Part shown: positions 11,312-24,700 of the stretch, piece by piece
Numbering within the stretch: the stretch's first letter is position 1
How the letters are laid out: each line of letters begins with the position of its first letter
From: Brachyhypopomus gauderio
Taxonomy: Eukaryota; Chordata; Actinopteri; Gymnotiformes; Hypopomidae
NCBI RefSeq assembly: GCF_052324685.1
Contig: NC_135219.1
Location: 23,485,316-23,549,315, forward strand
Reading direction: 5' to 3'
Length of the DNA: 64,000 nucleotides
The notes under the pieces: generated by a model
Seen by the model: the letters and a program-made list of their open reading frames with translations, nothing else
Told to the model about the DNA's origin: nothing
The model's database searches: none
Program-made: the position numbers and the translations under genes

Positions 11312-14300
11312 CGGGCTCAGTGCAGGTCTTCTCCTCAGTCTCGTTGTCACCCACAGAGGTCATCAGTCTCCGCCCCCAGTGCTCGTAGGACTCTTCTTCA
11401 CCTGCGTATGCCACCATGCCGTGACCTGCAAGGTTAGAGGAGAACAGACCCATTCATCATCTCCACCTACTTACGTCACAGCAGCAAAAATACACAAATA
11501 AATAACCATCGCCTGCTGCTTGGTGTGTGCCTCAAAGGCATTTTTGTACTTCAGATTAATAAAAACAAAATCAAAGCATTTGGTCAGGTGTCCAGGGTCA
11601 GAACCGAACCAATGAAGATGTCCTCTCCCACAATTTTGAATTCAGGCTTTGTTATTTTTGTCTAGGAACTCCTAATTCAGCCCGTCAGTCAAAGTTCTAA
11701 CAAGCAGGAGAATTCTGATTGCAAACGGCGAAGCAGGCTTTAGTGCTCTCTGCTTAATCAAGCTGCGGTTCTGAATAACAAACGCCATCAGTAAGTACAG
11801 GCTTTTACTGTGGAAGCTTACCCAGCGAGATCCGCGATACTTCACTTCCAAAACACACCCTTCCAAAGAAACCTCTGTGACTTATAGGACATCAGCAGAC
11901 CAGACCAGGATCTTTCTCTTTGTTGTGTCTACACCCGTCGTTAGAATGAATCATCTAGCTGAAGGAAGGCTGCGTTCTAGTGCGATAGTGTTTAAAGGAT
12001 GGGTGTTGATGCATGCATGCTTGGAATGCGATTAGCTTGGAGTATCCCGATGCCTTCTAACTGTAGTGTGTCTGCAGTTTGAGACTTATTCATGTTCTGG
12101 TCATGTTCAGAAAGCAGATAATGTAGACGTGTGTGTGTGCATGTCTTCTAAACACAAACCATGGGGGAAAGTGTGGCGTGAAAGCCGGTGGGGCAGATCC
12201 TGTACTTGGTCTGCATTATGGAAAGTACACACAAGCAATAACACAGAACTGTTATTAACGCAGAGCCAAACTGACCAGAGCAATAAAGGACGAGATTTAT
12301 TCTGCGTGATATCTCGGGGGAGTTCCTCCTCCGAGCACCTAGACCTCAATAATGCGACATTTAGAACCCAGAACCTTGCGCGTTATGCCGGGAGTTCTTC
12401 GGCCAGCATCCAGCAGCCCAACAACCTCGTAGACACGAGCAGAAAGCAGATGAGTTTTAACGGGCCAGTTACACAACGACATGACGAAACGGCCCATCCA
12501 GACAGAGAGAGAGGACCCGAGGGCGGGCGCCACTTCCTGCCTCTTCCAGGGGCCTGAGCTCTGGGCTCGACGTCCCACCTCCTGCACCTGCCCGACCTTC
12601 TGCCTCTCTGCCACCATGTCAGCCTGCACGTGCCAGACCTGCCCCTACTGCTCTATAGGAGGAAGAGGAAGAAGAAGAAGAAAACTCCGACAATTGGCTC
12701 CTGGCTTGCGTCGACCTGCTCCCAGCAGTCAATACAGCTCACGCCACTACGGGACACGGGCGATTTAGAACCCTTTCCTTTTGTCTCGATCCCACACACC
12801 AAAAAAAAAAAAAAAAGGAACATCCAGACAGTGTTCAATTGATTGAGAGAGGGCAGGAAAGAGGGATGAAGAGGAGCGGGCTTTTCTTTTCTCTTTTATC
12901 AACCTCTCCCAGATCGTTACGGGTGCAGTCAGGAGAGCCGTGGAGGGCCATGCCTACCAGCAGTAAACCCGCCGGGTCTTTCATCAAGCCCCTGCCATCG
13001 TTAGACTAAAGGAAAGGGACATTACTGGCAAAGAAAGCTTCACCTCAGCTTGCCACGTCTCCTCCTGCACAACTAGAGATTTACGATCCTCTTTGCACCA
13101 TCAGCCCCTGTATAATCTCTTAAGCTTCTTGTTTTTAATGTAATTAATAGGGCTCTGTTCTTCCTGCGTCTGGGCCGTGTATGGGTGCGCAATGACCCAG
13201 ACAACCAAGAGAACCTGGAGGCCAAGCTTCATTTAAAGACCAGGCTTAAATATACAGGAGACATTCAGTATTACTGCAGTATATAGAGAGCTTGATGTTG
13301 GACACCAGAGATGTGAGGGGGTTAGACATCTTTCTAGTTTCCATGTTTCTCCTCAGGAGCTCAGCACAAGGGAACAGTGATAGGAGCTTTATTGTTTCGC
13401 TTGGATGAACATTTCAATATTTCTAATGGTGACCATTACAACTACCACCACCCTGTCAGACTTTGTATTCTGTACAGAAGCCAAGAATACAATTTATACA
13501 ATTTAAACCTTACTATCTGTCAATTAAAATTGCTCCACTAAATCCCTTTTAGCAGCATTTGGTTTGAAATACAAGTCATATTCACTTCATATTTTCAAAG
13601 TGACCAGTTCTCTGGCTTTCCATGTCATGTAGAGAATCTATAAGATGACTGCCCACCTCTAAACTGTGAATACACACCTGCAACTGAAAGGTTTGCAAAA
13701 ACCGTGTAGGACAAGAAACAGAGTGAATTAGTCAATTTTAACTTTAGGGATAGTCAACCAGATCAATAAATCAACTCCTGTGCACTTTACTCATCAGTAA
13801 TCCACCTAACTTATTAAAATAACTATATTAAATGACTTTGTCGATCTGTTTATTAACTCTTTTTTTTTGGTGAAGATGATATCAAGCTAAACAATGATAT
13901 AATCTTAGGCTCTGACTACACTGAACAATTCTAATGACCTTAACCAATTTCTCAGTGTCACAACCCTTTAAAAAAGACAATCATTGTCAGGTTCCTAAAA
14001 ATATTAAAATATAGGCATGTGGCTTATCATGCCTATTCACATGCCAGAAAGCCCTTACACAATTATGACAGTAGGTCAATTAAAATGTCGCCAACCCACT
14101 CAACACTGAAGGCTGTTACGCAATACCTTCCGTTTGGAAAGTTAGTGCTGAGAGGGAATCTCAGTACATTCTGTTCTATGGCAACTTTTTATAAATTATT
14201 TCAATAATTCTGTACTGCATCAGTTTTTGAACTGGCCTGGTATGTAACTACCAATACTATTATATTTTATGACATTCAATTTTTATTGCTAGTTTACCCA

Positions 14301-17300
14301 TTGCCTTTGAGTGTTTACTTTCATTAATAATAAATGATCATCTACAGTTCCAGGCTTTCAGGCATTTGCATTTTTTTTTACTTATTTTTATTTGGGTAGA
14401 AATCAAAAGCCTCTCTGAAAGACCCACAGTGCACAAAAAAATTTGGAAAGTTTCACACTTGCCAGGCCAATTAGTACATGGGCAAAAGTGCTGATTTCAA
14501 ACCATTACCCTAATCTGGGGTTATAGGAGGCCTACTACACACACTGCCAATCTGCATAAAATCTAGACTTTCACTTTTGAAACAGTTGGACACTGACTAT
14601 TTAGGGATACAGGCTACATGGTGCAGCCTTAAATCAGATATATATCTCCCGTAAGAATGCTGCTGGATTTCAGTCCAGAAGTTTGTAAATGCTGAGGTTA
14701 TAAGAGCAGGAGAAACAGTAAGCAAATTAGAACAGGAGAAACAAACTTCCCTGATTACAGGGAACGACAGATTCGGGGTCTGACTGGAAGGGGATTATGC
14801 TTCAGCGATTGGTCACTCAGGCTGACGGACATGAACGGCCTAAGGCACGTCCCCTACATCAATACCTGCTGTAATACCACACCAGGACCATGAGGTCACG
14901 ATCTTTATGACACCAAAACTTTAGATGGCGGTGCTGGCCCAGTTAAGAAAGTTTAAGGAAATTGTTCACTGGAAAAAGTCCATCTGGGGAGCTGCAAAAA
15001 CTTGCGTTGTGACAAGTTCACCAAGAAGCCGCTGACATAAGAGTCGGCGTTCTCCTGTGTCTATGATGCTGAATACTGACCTCCATGTGATTGAAGTCTT
15101 AGCCATCATTAGTCATGTCATCATTAGACACATGCAATAAGAACGTGTCAGTGCCGGAGCGTGTCAGCTGTGCCCTCAACGAAAGCCCAGGTGTAGCTGT
15201 TGGTTAAAAGAATGTTAACAGAAACAGGACCTAGATTACACCTGACCTAACGCACCAGCGATGATCCCCTGAACAGAACCGTGTCAGGAAGAACACGCGT
15301 GTGCCGTCGAGTCCGCGCTCGCTTTCAGGTAGTGCGGGTCAAACTTGCACCCGAACTGATTAACACCAGACTTCAATTCCTCCTTTCAAGAAAGGTCACC
15401 ATCTTCAAGTTTCACCTCCTATAATAACAGTTTTAATTTATATGGCACCTTACACACATGCAAGGTCACTTCACACTGTAGCAGTCGAGGGGGGGGGGGG
15501 GGGGGGGGGGTGTGAAGAGAAGGGGGAGGTTTAGACAGGATGACAGGCGGAGAAGAATTTATGGACATACTGCCCGATGGACTTCTGGAATATGGAGGCC
15601 ATTGCACTGAACGTGCTGGCCCTCACACACTAACAAACACTTGTTAAGACCCTGAGTGTTGATAAACTACACTTGAAGGAAACGGTGGGAATTACAATAC
15701 CCTAAATGTGAGGTGCTCCAGTGCACACTTCCACCGCTTCATGGAGGACATCACACCAATGCCTGATGCCAATACATGTCATATTTTAAGGTCCAATCAG
15801 AGAAATCTAGCTGATTCTTCACATATGCCATTACTCAAAGCTCACTGCCAAATTATTTTTGACACCCCATCATCAATTTCAAACACAGCACCAACACTTG
15901 AGAACCATGCAGACAGACACAGTCTTCACACGCAGACTGAAGATTTGTCTTTTTGGAGAACGTTCAAATGACCAATGATCTGTTAGGTTACAAACTCAGC
16001 ATCAGAACACATTCCTGTATTTCAACTGCGCTGGCTAGGACAATTTCTATGAATGACAAAGCAGTTTTGTAAGTCACTCTGGATAATGTAAACACAGAAT
16101 TTAGGGAGAAAACGCACACCGAAACGTTAGCAGAAAATAAGAATTGTGGAAGAGCCCATATCACAGATGTCCTTGGGCTAAGATGACGAAGGACATAATA
16201 GTGTTTTACTTAAATATTTTCTTGACAGTTTTAAAACTGTTTAGGGACTCGCCAGTATATACCCATGTTTCGGGAATTACATCGTTCACCATGATTTATT
16301 AATGGAGGGCAAATACTGTTTTTTTTACAATATTGTCCAAGTCACTAGCCAACTGAAAGTGGCTAACAAACAGCTGGAGATGTCTTTAGTGATGGTGTCT
16401 TCACTGGGATGTGCTCACTGCTGAAGTTCACAACCCATCAGCAGAGACGTTATGACCACGCGTTGACCATGAGTGTCCATATGACTTTAGGCACTGAGGA
16501 CACAGTAAGTACTAGACTTGGGTGGTTCAACGCCATGAAAATCCCTGACAGATTGGCAAAAATAGGAAATGTAGTATAGCACTACCTATTCTGATCATTT
16601 TAATGAGGAAATGAAGTTGTACAGCACAATATATTACAATCATTTTGCCAAGCGGCGTCCTGACACGCTACGATGGGGATAATCTCCATTTAGTAACATT
16701 CAACCGGTCGCATTTTCGTAAATGTGACAGGAAAGTTTACACTTCAAATCACCGGTAAATAAACCGAATTAACCACAAACACCACATAATTGGTTGATTT
16801 TACGGTCGGTTTTCCGTTTATGTACTTTAGAGTACACCATAAAGTTAAAGTGCGCTTTCATTTCATCGCCTCAGTACTCCGACGAGCTCGGTGTCTTGTT
16901 TGGTCTCCAACGCGAGATTAACGCGTCTGGCGACCTGACGACGAAGGAGCAAAATGACTTTCTGGATCATTTGCTACACAGACCGTTTTAACACGAGATT
17001 GTGTGCAAAGCAGCATAGCAAATCCTGCGTGGACATCCTCGACGACGTGGCCCGTCCAGTAGACGCTGCAGTACTGTTGGAGATAGTAAAATCAGTAACG
17101 ACGTTACTATAGTGGTCACGCCACGACTAACGCAGCAGCACCGGCGATGATGGCAGTCTGGAGCCATGAGAGACCCCACATCATCCAGATCATGAGAGAC
17201 CCCACATCATCCAGATCATGAGAGACCCCACATCATCCAGATCATGAGAGACCCCACATCATCCAGATCATGAGAGACCCCACATCATCCAGATCATGAG

Positions 17301-18302
17301 AGACCCCACATCATCCAGATCATGAGAGACCCCACATCATCCAGATCATGAGAGACCCCACATCATCCAGATCATGAGATCATGAGATCCTACATCATCC
17401 AGATCATGAGACCCCACATCATCCAGATCATGAGATCATGAGACCCTACATCATCCAGATCACCAATCCGATGTCTCATCTCTCTCGTCCGGCGAAGACG
17501 CGCTTCTAACCGAGCGTTGTGTGTGTGTGGGCGACTGACCCTAACCCTAAAGGAGTGGAAGTTAAAATCTGACCTTGAGATCATTGTGGACGAGAGGTGC
17601 GCGTCTAAAAAAACGCGTTTTACTTGGTCAGAAACGTGTGGTTGTATCTGCTCACTGCGGCATGCAGACATACGCAGAGCTAAAAGCGGAGAGGAAGAGA
17701 ACCTGACCTACATGTCCAGGGTGGAGGCCGTACATCACGACAGGTGGAAGACCTCTGGCCATGCGCAGGTCATCATAGCCACTTGGTCATTTACATTTGG
17801 CACACGACAAAAGACTAACGGAACCGACATCACACAGAACTACCAGTCCCATCTGTTTGGACGTGGCGTGTTAGGCACCATGTGCGTAAGGCACCATGCA
17901 GACAGCAGCTGAAAAACGCGGTTCTTTAGGCTTAAATGATGGACCGAACCGAGCTCATCTCGTCTGTGTGTCCTTGAAAGGCATTAGGAATCTATTTTGC
18001 GGCAATCACAGCAGACACCACGGAAAACACCGCCGGTGTTTATACAGGTTGCACTGCAGAACTGTCGGCGGATCCGCACCGTGCAGCCCGCCCGTCCCGT
18101 CCCGCGTTAAGCAGCACTTCATGGCCGTGTTGGACTCACCTGCCGTCAGGAGTGCTGACATGCACCAAGCCGCGCACAGAACACTGCACACCAAGCACAC
18201 TTGCACAAAAAGCATCTCCCTCCTCTTGCGAACTTTGAAGATCTTGGCGATGACGGACTTCTTGGACACGGTCATCATCTCGTGCTGGTCCATGGTCACC
18301 AT
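11312..18302 (-). CDS. slc24a4: slc24a4 (NCKX4), coding exons 1 and 2 only; gene continues beyond base 1
   Basis: The family is the potassium-dependent Na+/Ca2+ exchangers of the plasma membrane, which export Ca2+ and K+ in return for Na+. Exon 1 is 18140-18302. It encodes a basic stretch KVRKRREML, then a hydrophobic segment (about residues 31-53) that would act as signal or signal anchor, and ends at a CAG|GTGAGT donor. Exon 2 is 11312-11425 (acceptor TTGCAG, donor CCG|GTAGGA). It encodes an extracellular N-terminal loop with an NET glycosylation sequon and an EKTCTEP end that lines up with the equivalent loop of mammalian NCKX4. Both exon junctions are phase 1, as the family requires. Two in-frame ATGs exist, at 18302 and 18293; the second has the stronger Kozak context (ACCATGG). 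The exchanger domains are outside the window. The position next to cpsf2 fits human synteny. The paralogue (a or b) cannot be decided. Confidence 0.85.
11426..17165. other. slc24a4 intron 1, no other gene seen
   Basis: This is intronic DNA of mixed composition. It includes an AAG/GAAGAA-rich patch near 12655-12690, poly-A near 12799, a poly-G run near 15490-15510 and long AT-rich unique sequence at 13100-16800. The block at about 12890-13200 is non-repetitive and could be a conserved regulatory element, but this is a guess. Short open frames such as 12066-12557 have no recognisable domain. Confidence 0.5.
17166..17463. repeat. 26-bp minisatellite, about 11 units
   Basis: The unit is ATGAGAGACCCCACATCATC followed by CAGATC. 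The first eight units are near-identical. The last ones carry ATCATGAG expansions and CCTAC for CCCAC changes. The array lies in slc24a4 intron 1, about 0.7 kb from the exon 1 donor. Confidence 0.95.
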
Positions 18303-18720
18303 ATGCACGTCGGATAACGGAGAGCTCGTCGTCCCGGCCCGGTTCGAGACGAGGATGTGCCGATGAAAACGCCGCTTCTCTCAGACCGAAGACGCGGACA
18401 TGGTTTCAGGTGGGCCGGTACGCAGACGCGACGTGGCGATGTGGACCGTGTGCAGGGTGGACGCGCTGCGGAACCGCACGGATCACACGGTGCCTCCACG
18501 CCGGGGCTCCGGTTCGTCCCAGATTCCGCCGTAAAAACGTTCTCCGCCGCGCTCCCGCAGGACGAGACGTTTAAATGCATGCACGCACGCTCCGCCGGCA
18601 CACGAACCGTCTGATCCAACCGAGCTTATGCGGTCCAGACCGAGCCGCGGGGGAACTGGGGGGGTGGGGGGACGGTCCTCGCGCGCACGCACGAGCTCCG
18701 CGCTCATTAAGAGCGACTTG
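18303..18720 (-). promoter_or_regulatory. slc24a4: CpG-rich 5' region / promoter of slc24a4
   Basis: A CpG-dense, GC-rich stretch lies immediately upstream of the slc24a4 start (many CGCG, CCGCG and ACGCG motifs) and ends near a poly-C run at 18762-18780. In vertebrates this composition next to a first coding exon usually marks a CpG-island promoter. No TATA box is evident. The transcription start was not located. Confidence 0.55.
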
Positions 18721-20310
18721 ATCTCATCAAGGTTAATTGTTGGGTAGGAGAGGCGTTATCTCCCCCCCCCCCCCCCCCCCTCTCAGATAACACACCACGC
18801 GGTCTGGGGAGGCGTCCACACCTTCTCTTTCTGTTTTAAACACACACAGCCCGTGCTGGGCTGTTAAAAGTAACTTCTCCGTGTTTCATGTGTGTCCTTA
18901 TGCACATCACAATCTAGTGCACGCGCTGTAGTGACTACAGTGACTAAAATCTGTGTTTTGTGTTGCATCCTTTATGGTTTATGAGTTATAGTAACAACTC
19001 AAAACCCGCATTTAAGTTTTATTTCCCCCCGCACCCAACCCGCATGGCTAATTTTAAGATGCATATTTTATTGCTTTATTTATTTTATTATTTTATGTCT
19101 TCAGATGGACATTAACAGAACGACCGACGAAGAAGACATCAAGTGTTTCAGTCATCTTAGTGTGCACAATAAAGAAGACATGCCTGTATTAGTAAAGCGT
19201 GTCAGTAACCGAGGCCAATGTCAAGTGAAGGACACGAGCACACAGGGCAGCAAAGGCCGGTCACGTTTGGCAAGGCTGGAGAGTGTGTGTGTGTGTGTGT
19301 GTGTATGTGTGTGTGTGTGTGTGAGGGGGAGTTGTCCATAACTGGCTGATTTGCATGTATCAGTATGTCTTCATTACCTTTGAATAGCTGACATTTGATT
19401 CCAATTTATAAAATACATCTTGATTTTAAAAGTGATACAAACTAGATGATTATTCTGTGTTCTCCAAATGTCATGGTTGTGGTCGAATTTTGAAACAATC
19501 AACAGAAACTATATTTCATTAGTGGTAGGTGTGTCTTATAGACTCGAGTAGCCATCGGAACTTAGAAGGGATTATGTGTGTGTGTGTGTGTGTCCCTGTC
19601 CGCTGCCCTGTTTTTTGTCCACTGGGCTTTGAACTCACACTACAGCTCAGTGTACAGGATCCATCCTTATTAAAGTGCCGTATTAATAGACTGCTTTTGC
19701 CATAATGAACTCAAATCCCATTGTTGAACTTTTAATTGCTTGCCTTGTTCAACTACATGTTGATGGCATTCTCACTAATAGAAAACCCCACTCTCGAGTA
19801 ACACACCGTTACAAAGCATGCACACCGTGGTACGCAGGGCCGAGTGAGACACTGGCAGCAACATGATTGTTTAATGGAGCTCAGAGCTGGTGGCTCACAC
19901 TGTTTACCACCAGAAACAGCAGCTTCACGTACTGATCTTGGGTCAGTATCGAAGTCTCCTTCATGGGGGAGGGGACGTGGGGCGTTATGTAATTGTCAGA
20001 CACAAACAGGATGTGTTAGGGGGGAAATGCTTATTTAGGGGCTTGTGTACAACACCAGACTGTTGTTTGCTCTTCATCTTAATAAACTGGCTACCTCTTT
20101 AAATGTAAATATTCCAGTGGCTCAGATGCTAGTGTGGTCCAGGGACTATGTAGGTGCAGAGACATCAAAGTGAACCTCTCAGCACAACAGTGTCTCGGTA
20201 CAACAACGTGTCGTGGCTTTAAGCACTGCTGCTGAATTTAGAATCGATGCTGTTGCCAAAGTAAACTTGTTATTAAATCAAGCGATAGCTCTATTCGTAT
20301 TATACATCTG

Positions 20311-20462
20311 GCAGTGTTAGTGTTTCTATAGGACCTATATGTCTTTCAGTGTTAGTGTTTCTATAGGACCTATATGTCTTTCAGTGTTAGTGTTTCTATA
20401 GGACCTATATGTCTTTCAGTGTTAGTGTTTCTATAGGACCTATAGGCCTATGTCTTTCAGTG
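20311..20462. repeat. 35-bp minisatellite, about 4 units
   Basis: The unit contains GTGTTAGTGTTTCTATAGGA then CCTATATGTCTTTCA. Four tandem copies are present, the last with a TAGGCC insertion. Confidence 0.93.
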
Positions 20463-20878
20463 CCAGTTCTAGAGCACCCCCTAGAGTAATGTGAGTATGA
20501 CACTTGTGCTCAGAGTAATCAAGCATATCGAAGTTACAAGCCACGCTAAACATTAAAACTCAAAACCATTCTTCTTTACTCTCACTCTCCCTCTCTCTCC
20601 CTCTCCCTCTTCCTCACCTCTCCCTCCCTCTCTCTCTGTGCCATCTCACTTTTCTCTCTGGGCCCCTGCAGTAGGTCCCCAGTGGGATATGCTTCTCTAA
20701 TCTGCGGCGGTCCAAGCCCAGCTGTTGGTAAAGCCGGCTACACAGCTCGTGACGAGGCCTGGCGGGCGGACCCAGGCACTGCCTGCTAAGCCCCCGGTGC
20801 GGGAACTGAGAACGGGTCAGCTGCGTGCGTGCGTCCACAACACGGAATCTGCTCTGCATGTGCGTGGGTGAGCGAGAG

Positions 20879-20881
<3 letters not shown>

Positions 20882-20913
<32 letters not shown>

Positions 20914-20930
20914 GAGAGAGAGAGAGAGAA
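20882..20930. repeat. (GA)n microsatellite
   Basis: A GA dinucleotide tract with a single T interruption. It generates opposing serine/leucine and glutamate/arginine open frames that are not genes. Confidence 0.95.
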
Positions 20931-21253
20931 CTTGATCCACGCCAGGGTCCTCAGAGCCAAAACCCCAGTCCCTCTTTCAGAATTGGAAACATCGTTAGTT
21001 TGATAGCATTTCTCAGGTGTAGGAATTTGGAGTGATGGAAACTGCCTACAGAATGTAACACTGATGGAACAAGAGTGTGCCAACGTTAGTCATGCAGAAT
21101 GCTCACGTTATACACATTACAAGCCCTAGTTTCTTAGGTTTGTTTTTCTTATGTCAAGATATTTGTGTATGCAGGAAGCACATCAAACAGAATGACATGG
21201 CTGTTAATGTTGTTATATTCTATATTTTGACATGCACCTGGTTCTCTGATCTA

Positions 21254-21795
21254 CTACCTTCATGTCATGTGGTGTGCAGCTGACTGTCTTCTACCTTCAT
21301 GTCATGTGGTGTGCAGCTGACTGTCTTCTACCATCATGTCATGTGGTGTGCAGATAACTGTCTTCTACCTTCATGTCATGTGGTGTGCAGATTACTGTCT
21401 TCTACCTTCATGTCATGTGGTGTGCAGCTGACTGTCTTCTACCTTCATGTCATGTGGTGTGCAGCTGACTGTCTTCTACCTTCATGTCATGTGGTGTGCA
21501 GCTTACTGTCTTCTACCATCATGTCATGTGGTGTGCAGATAACTGTCTTCTACCTTCATGTCATGTGGTGTGCAGATGACTGTCTTCTACCTTCATGTCA
21601 TGTGGTGTGCAGCTGACTGTCTTCTACCTTCATGTCATGTGGTGTGCAGCTGACTGTCTTCTACCTTCATGTCATGTGGTGTGCAGCTGACTGTCCTCTA
21701 CCTTCATGTCATGTGGTGTGCAGATAACTGTCTTCTACCTTCATGTCATGTGGTGTGCAGATAACTGTCTTCTACCTTCATGTCATGTGGTGTGC
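21254..21795. repeat. 37-bp minisatellite, about 14-15 units
   Basis: The unit contains CTACCTTCATGTCATGTGGT then GTGCAGCTGACTGTCTT. Variant positions are CTTCATG or ATCATG, and AGCTGA, AGATAA or AGATTA. Because 37 is not a multiple of 3, the translation cycles through all three frames every 111 bases and stays open by chance. Confidence 0.95.
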
Positions 21796-24700
21796 TCTTT
21801 CTACAGTAAGACTCATCAAAGATGTGTGTGGCTGCATGCAGCAGCAACCTCTGACATGTTAGACTTTAACCAATGGCATGTTTTGAAGACACAGTATGAC
21901 ACAGGCAGGCATGGAGCTAACCCTGAGCCAAGCTTCTTATAAATCGCTTCATGCCTAGAACCACGCTGTTTCCTCCTTCACCATGCCACTGAGGTCAGAG
22001 GTCACGGGCGACACGTCGTTATGCCGATGCACACCGGGACATCCCGGGAACACTCGACATTTACTCCTGACAGGAGCTTGGTAATGTCAGCGGAGCACCA
22101 ACGCTCCCCTCTGCTCCCCCAACTAGTGATTGCCATGAAGCGACCCCTGACCTTAGTACTGACCTCAGTGCTGACCCCGGAGCCTCCTGTTGGTCTAGCT
22201 ACAGCTTAAAAACACCTCACCCAACAGAAGCACACTAACAGCATGGCCATTTACAGCTAGTAGACCTCGGGCATCAGGGTCAGTATTAGTGTCTAGCTAG
22301 CCTGGCATTTGCTACATAGGGGGAAACTTCATACCTCACTAGCTTGGGCATCTAAAATGTAGATTTGTACAATTTGAAACAGAGGGCTTAAAGTATGGGC
22401 CACTATTATTTATTGAGGAATGCATATTTAAAAATAGATCCCAGCAGCAACAGTGCATAAAGAACCGGACAGACATCCAAAGATCTTTAGCGGCTGCAGA
22501 CCAATGACCACGGGGGACTGTGCTTTTGGAATGAGAGAGAGCACACAAATAGCTCCATTATTTTACACCCTGAGAAAGGAAAGGAGGAAGACAGAGAGTG
22601 ACAGTGTGAGATAGGGCCGTGGAGGCAGGGAGGATGGGGGGGGGGGTAACCTTTTTCTCTCTTGCCGTCCACCACGGTTCAGCGAGACAGTCTACAAAGG
22701 TCCGTCCTGTCAAATACAGGCACCGCCAGCAGCAGCAGAGGTAGCAGAGGATAAATAGATGGGTGTGAATATGCAGGGAGCCGCTGGAGATGAAGAACCA
22801 TCTCCCTCTCCAGCACCCGCTGGCTGCGTCACGATAAGTAAGTCTGAAAGGAAGTTTTGACACGTGCCCATTTCATTGTGCCATAGCTATATTTACCAAG
22901 CGATTTAATCAATGACATGGATGGAAAATATATGGGAACACATATATTTTGTGACTGGTGGAATCTGTTTTTTTTTTTTAGCAATAACCTCAGGAGCTTC
23001 TGATCCATTCCACACAATAGTTTGAGGTGATCTGGCATATTTCTCTATTTTTTAAATAATGCCACAGCATCATAATAAGACCAAAGTGGAAACTAACTGA
23101 AATGTTAAAATAGGGAATTTTAAAATAGGGAAGATCTCCTAGGCTCATGCTAGGGCAGAGATAGAGTCAGGTGTGACGAGAAAGTGGCCAACCAGTTATA
23201 CTAATCATTTATTAAACTACAAGGGATTACAAAATTCAGGACTAGATTTGGATTCTAATGTAAGATATTTCTTCACACTGGTGCTATTTAGTAAATGATC
23301 ATGTTACATTTTTGTAGATGCTGACATCCTTGCAGCTGTAATCATGCTGTCAATGTGTACGTAATCTTGAAGCGTCTAACAAAGCGTTTTGGCATAATGA
23401 CTGTTGTGATTCTGCAGGACGTTAGTGGAGACTCCCCTTCGGCTGCGAGGAAAATTCCCGAAAGGTCAGTGAAACTGAACGATCGTTTCAAGTACAGGGA
23501 CGTCAGCCCTGTCTCTGCTGCCCTCTTGACCTGCTTAAATGTGCTTCATTTCAGACCTACAACACGGAATCACTTCTCAATTCCTCAACAGTTTAAGTAA
23601 CACACTTGACCCGTGTGTCTTGCCTGCTGGTGCTACACTAGAAAATGTCTCCCGAATTTTGAAAGCTGTAGGCCAGCTGCACAAATTTCTATTCCTGACG
23701 CCATGTGTCAAATCAACAAAATCTCCAAGTAATGGATGAATCAGAGTGCAAAGAGGTCGCCACTCAGGGCTGAAGGGTGTAACAAGCTGACGTGATACAT
23801 TTATACAGTTATCGGCCTTCAACGTCAAACTATAATCGACATCTGTCATCTTCAAAAAGACGCCACGTAGCGTTTGGGCAAAAACAGAGGAACCAATCAA
23901 CGCTACACCGTCCTCACGCATCAATGCAGCACCGCCGTGTCCAATCAGGACCAGATCGTGAAAACAACACGGCAGGTTCATTTCTGCTGACTGGAGCCAC
24001 AATTACTGGACCGTGGCGTGAGGCCGCTGTTCGTACGGCTACGTCGCTTGTTACGTATGGCCATCGGGGTGACAGTCCCTATCCTCAAAGTACACGTGAT
24101 GTTCTACAGAGCCTCGGCTATAAACATGGCACAGAAGGACATAGTATATTTGGCAAGACGTTTGATTTAGAGTCAGTGATCAGTTTGAAAGAGGCATACA
24201 TACAACATACCCAGGTACAATATATATATGTATATATGAATGTATATTATTTTAAGGGATTAAAGACTACCAATGTGATGTTTATTATCAAAAAGCTCCA
24301 TTTCTCTCCAAGATACTAGAGAGATTCTACTAGAGAGAAGATTCTACTTCAGTCCTGTCTGGACACTGACACTCCCCCTTGATCCTTTTCTATCTGGTTT
24401 CCACAGCGCTGAAACTGTTCTGGTTCTATTAGAATCAGAAATGATCTGTGAGCTGCTGTCTCTGATTTTCTTGTGGTTCCACTTCTCCTTGATCTCAGCA
24501 TTTGACACCACGTCTCACTCACGTCTTCTGGAAGGACCCCTAATATGACCATATCCATACCTCCGCTCTCTTCCTCCAACACACGTTTTTGTTATGTGCT
24601 GTACGATACCTCCTACTCCCTCTGTATAATGCGTCCTTGAGCTTCTAGAAAGGCACATTAAAATGTAATGATTTTATTATTATTAAAGTTACATTAGCCA

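Noticed and set aside
10755-11453. 232-codon proline-rich minus-strand frame
   Set aside because: Only 11312-11425 is a real exon (slc24a4 exon 2). The rest is the G-rich minisatellite read through past a good donor.
17537-17552. Telomere-like CCCTAACCCTAA
   Set aside because: Only about two units inside an intron; far too short to be an interstitial telomeric block.
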